Source of the DNA: an uncultured Actinomycetes bacterium
GTDB taxonomy: Bacteria; Actinomycetota; Actinomycetes; Nanopelagicales; Nanopelagicaceae
Length of the DNA: 6,181 bases
Direction: 5' to 3'
Assembly: GCA_903901905.1 (NCBI GenBank)
Contig: CAIUSQ010000208.1
Span: forward strand, 1 to 6,181
The first letter of the stretch is position 1. Each line of letters starts with the position of its first letter. A program made the position numbers and the translations under genes. Shown here piece after piece: positions 1 to 6,181 of the stretch. The notes under the pieces were generated by a model. The model did no database searches, was not told the DNA's origin, and saw only the letters and a list, made by a program, of their open reading frames with translations.

Positions 1-252
1 CCTGGAACACAAAGTGACACTTTGTTATTGCTGCTGGACAAAGCAAATGTTTCAGCCTCAACAGGATCGGCCTGTAGCGCTGGTGTGCATGAGGCAAGCC
101 ATGTTTTATTGGCCATGGGTCACACACAACAGAGCGCTCAATCATCATTGCGATTCTCATTTGGTTCTACAAGCACTCACGATGATCTTAACTTCATACT
201 CTCTGTACTACCTGATGTAATTACCCGAGGAAGGGCGGCTAACATCAAGTGA
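1..252 (+). CDS. Cysteine desulfurase (NifS/IscS-like), C-terminal part, 5' truncated by window
   Basis: Pyridoxal-phosphate enzyme that takes sulfur from cysteine, leaving alanine, and holds it as a persulfide on a catalytic cysteine for delivery to acceptors. Frame 1 is open from the first base and gives 83 residues, roughly the last fifth of the usual ~390. It begins with the [13 protein letters not shown] segment. The catalytic loop STGSACSAG follows, with the active Cys at partial residue 25 (codon 73-75), and then the conserved SLRFSFG segment typical of aminotransferase class V desulfurases. The TTG at 22 is internal, not a start. The stop TGA at 250-252 overlaps the GTG start of mnmA. 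The adjacency suggests this enzyme feeds tRNA thiolation, as YrvO does beside MnmA in Bacillus; a wider role in Fe-S assembly cannot be excluded. Family assignment is firm; the subtype is less so because the N-terminal part is missing. Confidence 0.93.
   Translation, partial: PGTQSDTLLLLLDKANVSASTGSACSAGVHEASHVLLAMGHTQQSAQSSLRFSFGSTSTHDDLNFILSVLPDVITRGRAANIK
227..235 (+). promoter_or_regulatory. Ribosome binding site for mnmA
   Basis: A purine-rich GAGGAAGGG lies inside the 3' end of the desulfurase gene, with 13 bases between its last G and the GTG start at 249. It is the clearest Shine-Dalgarno-like element in the window and supports the GTG over the internal ATG at 267, which would leave only one residue before the SGGVDS loop. 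The spacing is somewhat long, so coupling through the overlapping stop probably contributes. Confidence 0.55.
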
Positions 253-1322
253 AGTTAATTGCAGCAATGAGTGGTGGCGTTGATTCAGCAGTTGCGGCAG
301 CGCGTGCTGTCGAGGCTGGCCACGATGTGATTGGTGTGCATCTTGCATTGGCTGCTAATCCACAAAAGTATCGATCTGGCGCCCGTGGATGTTGCACGAT
401 TGAAGATTCACATGATGCACGTAGAGCAGCCGATGTCATTGGAATTCCTTTTTATATTTGGGATATGGCCGAAGAGTTTCACGATGGCGTTGTAGAGGAT
501 TTCTTAGCTGAATATGCAGCAGGTCGTACTCCAAACCCATGTCTTCGCTGCAATGAAAAAATTAAGTTTGCAGCTGTTCTAGATCGTGCACGTTCAATGG
601 GATTTGATGGTGTTGTCACAGGCCATTACGCAAGAACGCAAATCAGTGAAACCGGAAAGACCCTTCATCGCGCTGTGGATCATTCAAAAGATCAATCTTA
701 TGTTCTTTCAGTTCTAACAATTGAACAGATTGCGGGTGCAATATTTCCTTTGGGTGATACGACAAAAGTTGATATCCGTAAAGAAGCAGAGGCCCGTGGT
801 TTAGCTGTTGCACAAAAACCAGATAGCCATGATATTTGCTTTGTTCCATCGGGAGATAACGCTGGATGGTTACGTGATCGTTTAGGCAGTGAAACAGGTC
901 CTATCGTTGATCAAGATGGCAACAAAATAGGTGAACATAAAGGTGCATACACATACACAATTGGGCAACGCAAAGGCTTAGGTCTTACCGTTCCAACGGC
1001 CGATGGTTCTCCTCGTTTTGTTTTGAAAATTGAACCTGTAACCAACACTGTGGTTGTTGGAGCTCGTGAAGAGTTAGCAATTACAACAATGAAAGGTGAA
1101 CGCCCAGTTTGGTGTGGACCGCAAGTTACCGATAAAGAGCAAGAGGGTTTTGTGCAGATTCGAGCACATGGCGCTGCCTTGCCTTGCACATACTATTTTG
1201 ATGGTCAATTACTGGTCGCAAACTTGGCAGAACCACTCCTTGGCTTAGCAACAGGGCAAGCGATGGTTATCTATGACGGGGATCGCGTTGTTGGTTCTGC
1301 GACGATATGTCAGACACAGTGA
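249..1322 (+). CDS. mnmA: tRNA-specific 2-thiouridylase MnmA
   Basis: Cytoplasmic enzyme that adenylates C2 of uridine 34 in tRNA-Lys, -Glu and -Gln and replaces the oxygen with sulfur, giving s2U. The 357 residues match the usual ~360. In order: the PP-loop SGGVDS (8-13) that binds ATP, a [16 protein letters not shown] segment (47-62), [14 protein letters not shown] (94-107) with the first catalytic Cys at 101, TGHYAR (124-129), [10 protein letters not shown] (190-199) with the second catalytic Cys at 197, [10 protein letters not shown] (236-245), and the C-terminal beta-barrel ending near [18 protein letters not shown]. Cys98 sits where E. coli MnmA has Asp (NPDILC). The GTG start overlaps the desulfurase stop by four bases (GTGA), which implies translational coupling and fits a direct sulfur relay between the two products. 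Identification is secure. Confidence 0.97.
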   Translation: MKLIAAMSGGVDSAVAAARAVEAGHDVIGVHLALAANPQKYRSGARGCCTIEDSHDARRAADVIGIPFYIWDMAEEFHDGVVEDFLAEYAAGRTPNPCLRCNEKIKFAAVLDRARSMGFDGVVTGHYARTQISETGKTLHRAVDHSKDQSYVLSVLTIEQIAGAIFPLGDTTKVDIRKEAEARGLAVAQKPDSHDICFVPSGDNAGWLRDRLGSETGPIVDQDGNKIGEHKGAYTYTIGQRKGLGLTVPTADGSPRFVLKIEPVTNTVVVGAREELAITTMKGERPVWCGPQVTDKEQEGFVQIRAHGAALPCTYYFDGQLLVANLAEPLLGLATGQAMVIYDGDRVVGSATICQTQ

Positions 1323-1367
1323 TTATTCTCAGATCCATGTTTGTGTGTGGCGAATGTTTATTGGTAG

Positions 1368-3407
<2,040 letters not shown>

Positions 3408-3444
3408 CACTAAAACATCCTGCAGAACCAGCAGCAGCAAGTAG

Positions 3445-3450
3445 TAGTAT
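3445..3450 (+). promoter_or_regulatory. Candidate -10 box for a leaderless transcript of the micro-gene/nadD operon
   Basis: TAGTAT fits the actinobacterial -10 pattern TANNNT. Exactly six bases separate it from the ATG at 3457, so transcription would be expected to start at that A and give an mRNA with no leader. This fits the lack of any Shine-Dalgarno sequence there. There is no convincing -35 element (the equivalent position reads GCAGAA). The box lies at the end of a short GCAGCAGCA-AGTAGTAGT stretch, so chance matching is possible. Confidence 0.42.
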
Positions 3451-3456
3451 GTACCC

Positions 3457-3576
3457 ATGATAAATCTTGCTAGCGAAATCACTCGCGAACTTCCTGCATC
3501 ACCAATAACTTTTGGTGTCATTACCTTTGTTATCTTCGCAGCACTTCTATATTTAGTCCTTCGCTTAGACAGATAA
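3457..3576 (+). CDS. Single-pass membrane microprotein upstream of nadD
   Basis: A 39-residue ORF on ATG. An N-terminal polar stretch (MINLASEITRELPASP) is followed by a hydrophobic segment at about residues 17-35 (ITFGVITFVIFAALLYLVL) and a charged end, RLDR. This is one predicted transmembrane helix, probably with the charged tail in the cytoplasm. From memory, actinobacterial genomes often carry an unnamed 40-60 residue protein of this design (LP..P..FG, one helix, short basic tail) just before nadD; that recollection needs a search. It starts 50 bases after ligA, and its stop lies four bases before the nadD TTG, so it probably heads the operon and couples translation into nadD. No in-frame start lies between the TAG at 3445 and this ATG. 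Function unknown; it could be a small membrane regulator or partner, or mainly a coupling leader peptide. Confidence 0.7.
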   Translation: MINLASEITRELPASPITFGVITFVIFAALLYLVLRLDR

Positions 3577-3580
3577 CGCT

Positions 3581-4129
3581 TTGGCTCGAATAGGTATTTA
3601 TGGGGGAACATTTGACCCAATTCATGTGGGTCACTTGCATGTAATTGAGCAAGTCATTGAAAAGGATTTAGTTGATCAATTAATCGTTGTTCCAGCAGGT
3701 CAACCATTGCTTCGAACAAGCGCCCCTGTTGCATCGGCAGAAAATCGTAGGCAGATGTGCCAGCTCGCAATCAAAGATTTACAACCCAAAGTTGCGGCAA
3801 AGGTTTTTGTTAATCCCATTGAGATTCTTCGCACAGGACCTAGTTATGCCATCGATACGGTCGAAGCCATCAAGCAAACCCATCCAGATGATCAACTTGT
3901 TTTGATTATCGGACAAGATGCAGCCGAAAAACTAGATCAGTGGCATCGAATCGAAGATCTCAAGGGCTTGGTTGAGTTCTTAATAATCAAAAGACCTGGC
4001 TTTTCTGGCAATGGCACCGACATTGGTGCAATTGATGTTGCTGCAACCTCTATTCGTCAAGGAGTAAGCACAGATGTTTCGTCATCGGTGGCTACATTTA
4101 TACGAGAGAATAGCCTCTATGACAATTAG
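3581..4129 (+). CDS. nadD: Nicotinate-nucleotide adenylyltransferase NadD
   Basis: Transfers AMP from ATP to nicotinate mononucleotide, making deamido-NAD on the pathway to NAD+. The protein is 182 residues, slightly below the usual 190-215. It opens with the nucleotidyltransferase signature GGTFDPIHVGHLHV (8-21). RTGPSYAIDTVEAI (84-97) matches the substrate-side motif, LVLIIGQDAA (106-115) corresponds to the family's F.IG.DA strand, and a C-terminal AATSIRQGV (154-162) replaces the usual (I)SSTxIR. TTG is the only initiation codon available, because an in-frame TAG lies at 3566-3568 and GGTFDP follows at once. There is no Shine-Dalgarno sequence, and the TTG is four bases from the micro-gene stop, so re-initiation is likely. 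In M. tuberculosis nadD is followed by rsfS and gpgP, as here. A different nucleotidyltransferase of the same superfamily is possible but unlikely in this context. Confidence 0.92.
   Translation: MARIGIYGGTFDPIHVGHLHVIEQVIEKDLVDQLIVVPAGQPLLRTSAPVASAENRRQMCQLAIKDLQPKVAAKVFVNPIEILRTGPSYAIDTVEAIKQTHPDDQLVLIIGQDAAEKLDQWHRIEDLKGLVEFLIIKRPGFSGNGTDIGAIDVAATSIRQGVSTDVSSSVATFIRENSLYDN
4104..4108 (+). promoter_or_regulatory. Probable ribosome binding site for rsfS
   Basis: GAGAG within the end of nadD lies 10 bases before the ATG at 4119. It supports that ATG over an upstream in-frame start at 4074, which would add 15 residues (MFRHRWLHLYERIAS) that overlap nadD deeply and do not resemble the family. 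Confidence 0.45.
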
Positions 4130-4496
4130 CAATAGAACGTTCGAGATCACACAAGTTGCTGCAAAAGCTGCAATAGATAAAATTGCGGTAGATGTTGTTG
4201 CACTTGACCTGTCCGAACAGCTTGTACTGAGCGAAGTCTTTCTTATTGCAACGGGTCAAAACGAAGCACAAGTCGATGCCATCGCAGATGAAGTTGAACG
4301 CCAGTTAGCGGCCATTGGCGATAAGCCATTGCGACGCGAACATGGCGCAGAATGGATCTTGCTAGATTATTCAGATTTAGTTGTACATGTTCAAAGCGCT
4401 GAACTGCGCAAGTACTACATGCTTGATCGTTTATGGAATGACTGCCCACAGATTGAACTCGAAGCCGTAAAGAATGCAGCCGCCCATGGCAGGTAA
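4119..4496 (+). CDS. rsfS: Ribosomal silencing factor RsfS (DUF143/Iojap family)
   Basis: Binds protein uL14 on the 50S subunit and blocks joining with 30S, lowering translation when nutrients are scarce. The 125-residue product has the family's landmarks: FLIATGQNEAQVDAIADEVE (41-60), then a C-terminal block REHGAEWILLDYSDLVVHV (73-91), and RKYYMLDRLWND (97-108). The usual G..W.LLDYGD is here AEWILLDYSD. The chosen ATG overlaps the end of nadD by 11 bases and has GAGAG upstream. A longer start at 4074 is open but adds residues unlike the family. The stop overlaps the next gene by 11 bases. The nadD-rsfS pairing is very widely conserved in bacteria. Coupled translation with both neighbours is expected. 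Confidence 0.95.
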   Translation: MTISNRTFEITQVAAKAAIDKIAVDVVALDLSEQLVLSEVFLIATGQNEAQVDAIADEVERQLAAIGDKPLRREHGAEWILLDYSDLVVHVQSAELRKYYMLDRLWNDCPQIELEAVKNAAAHGR

Positions 4497-5136
4497 CCGC
4501 GTAGTTTTATGGCGTCATGGTCAAACTAATTGGAACGTTGTAAATCGATTCCAAGGTCACTCAGATATTGAGTTAAACGAAGTAGGTAGATTTCAAGCAA
4601 AGCATGCAGCACAGATTTTGGCTGGTATGAATCCAACAGCGATTATTTCTAGTGACTTAGGACGAGCAAAAGAAACTGCCCAGACATTATCAAGTATTAC
4701 TGGTTTAAATGTTGAAATCGATGTTGATTTGCGTGAGACCAATGGTGGTAAATGGGAAGGCAAAACAGGGGCTGAAAATCGAGCTGAAGATCTTCATAAT
4801 TTTATTCGTTGGATTGATGGTGAAGATAATCCAGCCGGTACAACTGGAGAACGCAGAAGTGAAGTTGCAGCTCGTGCAATTCGTGCCATCACAAAGGCGT
4901 TGGCCGATAAAACTGATCAAGTTCTTGTAGTTACAACTCACGGCGGAACTGCTCGATGCATTTTGGGATCTCTACTTCAACTACCAATGTCACATTGGGG
5001 AGTAATTGGTGGGCTTTCAAATGCATCATGGTCAATTCTTGAACGCACTCCACGTCAGTGGCATTTAGTAGAACACAATGCAGGATCTATTCCTGAACCT
5101 GTTTTTGGTGAAGAAAGCGGCGCCACACCTGCATAA
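4486..5136 (+). CDS. Histidine phosphatase superfamily protein, probably glucosyl-3-phosphoglycerate phosphatase-like (GpgP)
   Basis: Cytoplasmic phosphatase working through a phosphohistidine. The 216 residues contain WRHGQT (9-14) with nucleophile His11 and Arg10, the SSDLGRAKETA segment with Arg60, LRETNGGKWEG with acid/base Glu84, and TTHGGTA with His152. The C-terminal part has LPMSHWGVIGGLSNASW, which resembles M. tuberculosis Rv2419c (GpgP), the gene after rsfS in that species; GpgP acts in methylglucose lipopolysaccharide and glucosylglycerate synthesis. Often annotated simply as phosphoglycerate mutase. Substrate cannot be read from sequence, so an alternative sugar-phosphate substrate or a CobC-like role stays open. 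I chose the ATG at 4486 because it leaves 10 residues before the catalytic His, as in Rv2419c. An ATG at 4474 adds four residues and has GAAG nine bases before it, so it is a real alternative. No terminator is visible after the stop. Confidence 0.88.
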   Translation: MAGNRVVLWRHGQTNWNVVNRFQGHSDIELNEVGRFQAKHAAQILAGMNPTAIISSDLGRAKETAQTLSSITGLNVEIDVDLRETNGGKWEGKTGAENRAEDLHNFIRWIDGEDNPAGTTGERRSEVAARAIRAITKALADKTDQVLVVTTHGGTARCILGSLLQLPMSHWGVIGGLSNASWSILERTPRQWHLVEHNAGSIPEPVFGEESGATPA

Positions 5137-5178
5137 ATTCACGAGGGCAAATACGGTAAGGTCAGCACTCGTTAGAAA

Positions 5179-5200
5179 TCTAGAAAACCAAAATTCTAGA
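5179..5200 (+). repeat. 7-bp perfect inverted repeat before tRNA-Ala
   Basis: TCTAGAA (5179-5185) and TTCTAGA (5194-5200) are perfect reverse complements around an 8-base AACCAAAA spacer, six bases before the tRNA. The stem has few G/C pairs and no T-run follows, so it is not a standard intrinsic terminator. TAGAAA occurs three times in the stretch (5173, 5181, 5197). It might be an operator, an RNase recognition stem in the tRNA leader, or chance in an AT-rich gap. I could not define a promoter in 5137-5205. Confidence 0.4.
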
Positions 5201-5205
5201 AATAA

Positions 5206-5278
5206 GGGGCTATAGCGCAGCTGGTAGCGCACCTGCATGGCATGCAGGGGGTCAGGGGTTCAAATCCCCTTAGCTCCA
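5206..5278 (+). tRNA. tRNA-Ala (anticodon GGC)
   Basis: A 73-base cloverleaf folds completely. The acceptor stem is GGGGCTA with TAGCTCC (5271-5277) and includes the G3:U70 pair that marks alanine tRNAs. The D-stem is GCGC/GCGC around AGCTGGTA. The anticodon stem is CCTGC/GCAGG with loop ATGGCAT, so the anticodon is GGC at 5239-5241. The variable loop is GGGTC, and the T-arm is AGGGG-TTCAAAT-CCCCT. The discriminator base is A at 5278. The following bases are CGT, so CCA is not encoded and must be added after transcription; 3' trimming by RNase Z directly after the discriminator is expected. The leuS ATG begins only three bases later, so the two genes are probably co-transcribed. Confidence 0.98.
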
Positions 5279-5281
5279 CGT

Positions 5282-6181
5282 ATGAATAACAACGGTAACG
5301 AAGAGCGTGAACACGCGGCGTACGACTTTGCCTACGTTCAAGAAAAATGGTTACCAGTTTGGGATCAACTTCACCCATTCAAGTCTGGCGATAAAGATGA
5401 CAAGCGCGAGAAAAAATATGTTCTTGACATGTTTCCATACCCATCCGGTGATCTTCATATGGGCCATGCCGAGGCATATGCACTTGGCGATGTAATTGCC
5501 AGATATTGGGCGCAAAAAGGTTTCAATGTTATGCACCCAATTGGTTGGGATGCATTTGGGTTGCCGGCAGAAAATGCTGCAATCAAGAGAAACTCTGATC
5601 CACGCATTTGGACCTATGAAAACATTGCCGTACAGAAATCTTCAATGCGTCGCTATGCATGCTCCTTTGATTGGGATCGTGTTTTTAATACATGCGATCC
5701 TGAATACTATAAATGGAATCAGTGGCTGTTTTTAAAGTTCTACGAGCGAGGGTTGGCCTATCGTAAAGATTCGGCCGTTAACTGGTGTCCAGGCTGTCAG
5801 ACGGTTTTAGCTAATGAGCAAGTTGTTGCGGGGCTTTGCGAGCGATGTGATTCGGCCGTTACAAAGAAGAAGTTAAATCAGTGGTATTTCAAGATCACAG
5901 ATTATGCCGATCGCTTATTAGATGACATGGAACAACTAGAGGGTAAGTGGCCGGACAAAGTCCTTACGATGCAGCGCAACTGGATTGGTCGCTCTACTGG
6001 GGCAAATGTTGACTTTGTAATAGAGGGTCGCGAAAAGCCCATCACAATTTACACAACAAGACCAGATACTTTGTTTGGTGCAACATTTATGGTTGTTGCT
6101 GTCGATAGCGAACTAGCAACAGAGTTAGTTACAGGAACGGGCGTAGAGGCAGAGTTTGCAAAGTATTTGGATACAACTAAA
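5282..6181 (+). CDS. leuS: Leucyl-tRNA synthetase, N-terminal 300 residues (3' end outside window)
   Basis: Class I synthetase that charges tRNA-Leu in the cytoplasm and edits mischarged products. The frame stays open from the ATG to the window end, about a third of the usual 800-950 residues. Visible landmarks: [12 protein letters not shown] with the HIGH-type motif HMGH (59-62), [18 protein letters not shown] (85-102), a zinc-binding insertion NWCPGC...CERC (Cys169, 172, 186, 189), [16 protein letters not shown] (198-212), [13 protein letters not shown] (233-245), and the start of the CP1 editing domain with the threonine-rich [12 protein letters not shown] (258-269). No Shine-Dalgarno sequence can exist outside the tRNA, whose end lies three bases upstream. 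The next in-frame ATG (codon 50) lies in the catalytic motif, so 5282 is the only sensible start. The mRNA is probably near-leaderless after tRNA processing. Confidence 0.97.
   Translation, partial: MNNNGNEEREHAAYDFAYVQEKWLPVWDQLHPFKSGDKDDKREKKYVLDMFPYPSGDLHMGHAEAYALGDVIARYWAQKGFNVMHPIGWDAFGLPAENAAIKRNSDPRIWTYENIAVQKSSMRRYACSFDWDRVFNTCDPEYYKWNQWLFLKFYERGLAYRKDSAVNWCPGCQTVLANEQVVAGLCERCDSAVTKKKLNQWYFKITDYADRLLDDMEQLEGKWPDKVLTMQRNWIGRSTGANVDFVIEGREKPITIYTTRPDTLFGATFMVVAVDSELATELVTGTGVEAEFAKYLDTTK

Noticed and set aside
3419..3445. Possible terminator hairpin after ligA (CTGC ... GCAG) and the GCAGCAGCA-AGTAGTAGT run
   Set aside because: The stem is only four base pairs with a seven-base loop and no following T-run. 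The triplet run is too short to call a repeat element.
4074..4118. Upstream ATG extending RsfS by 15 residues
   Set aside because: It would overlap nadD by 56 bases, and the added residues do not match the family. The ATG at 4119 has a GAGAG site and the usual length.
4105..4118. AGAG/CTCT mini-hairpin covering the rsfS ribosome site
   Set aside because: Four base pairs around a six-base loop is too weak to claim regulation from sequence alone.
5237..5281. In-frame ATG in the tRNA anticodon loop that would extend leuS by 15 codons
   Set aside because: The extension is entirely tRNA sequence, and the added residues do not look like a LeuRS N-terminus. The ATG at 5282 fits better.
5137..5281. 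T-box or other riboswitch controlling leuS
   Set aside because: The only sequence before leuS is a complete tRNA gene and a 69-base leader lacking T-box landmarks such as a specifier stem, a UGGN bulge or an antiterminator.
5196..5378. Minus-strand ORF of 60 codons containing [19 protein letters not shown]
   Set aside because: It is the reverse strand of tRNA-Ala plus the start of leuS. This peptide is a familiar artefact of translating antisense to alanine tRNA genes.

Overview
The window looks like a piece of a compact, AT-leaning actinobacterial chromosome carrying only housekeeping genes, all on the + strand. The protein families point to Actinobacteria: a NifS/IscS-type desulfurase next to mnmA, a ligA with the [12 protein letters not shown] signature, the nadD - rsfS - histidine phosphatase trio that in Mycobacterium tuberculosis is Rv2421c-Rv2420c-Rv2419c, and an actinobacterial-looking LeuRS. 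Base composition is well below that of Streptomyces or Mycobacterium (judged by eye, not computed). Genes overlap or lie a few bases apart, and several starts have no Shine-Dalgarno (SD) sequence. This suits a streamlined freshwater planktonic lineage (acI / Nanopelagicales), but the assignment is inference.

Layout. 1-252: C-terminal end of a cysteine desulfurase, overlapping mnmA (249-1322) by four bases. 1374-3407: ligA, 51 bases after mnmA. 3457-3576: a 39-codon single-pass membrane micro-gene, with a leaderless-type -10 box exactly in position before it. 3581-4129: nadD, with a TTG start four bases after the micro-gene. 4119-4496: rsfS, and 4486-5136: a GpgP-like histidine phosphatase; each overlaps the gene before it by 11 bases. 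5206-5278: tRNA-Ala(GGC). 5282-6181: the first 300 codons of leuS, running off the end and starting three bases after the tRNA. No gene-free stretch reaches 300 bases; the longest gaps are 5137-5205 (69 bases, with a 7-bp inverted repeat) and 3408-3456 (49 bases).

How the genes fit together. The desulfurase very likely supplies sulfur for MnmA to make 2-thiouridine at tRNA position 34. NadD makes deamido-NAD, on the route to the NAD+ that LigA consumes. RsfS, tRNA-Ala and LeuRS belong to translation and its nutrient-dependent control. Nothing here resembles a defence system, mobile element, CRISPR array or biosynthetic cluster, and I found no clear new multi-gene system. The points most worth checking are the membrane micro-gene with its leaderless promoter, the tRNA-Ala/leuS junction, and the three-cysteine set of MnmA.
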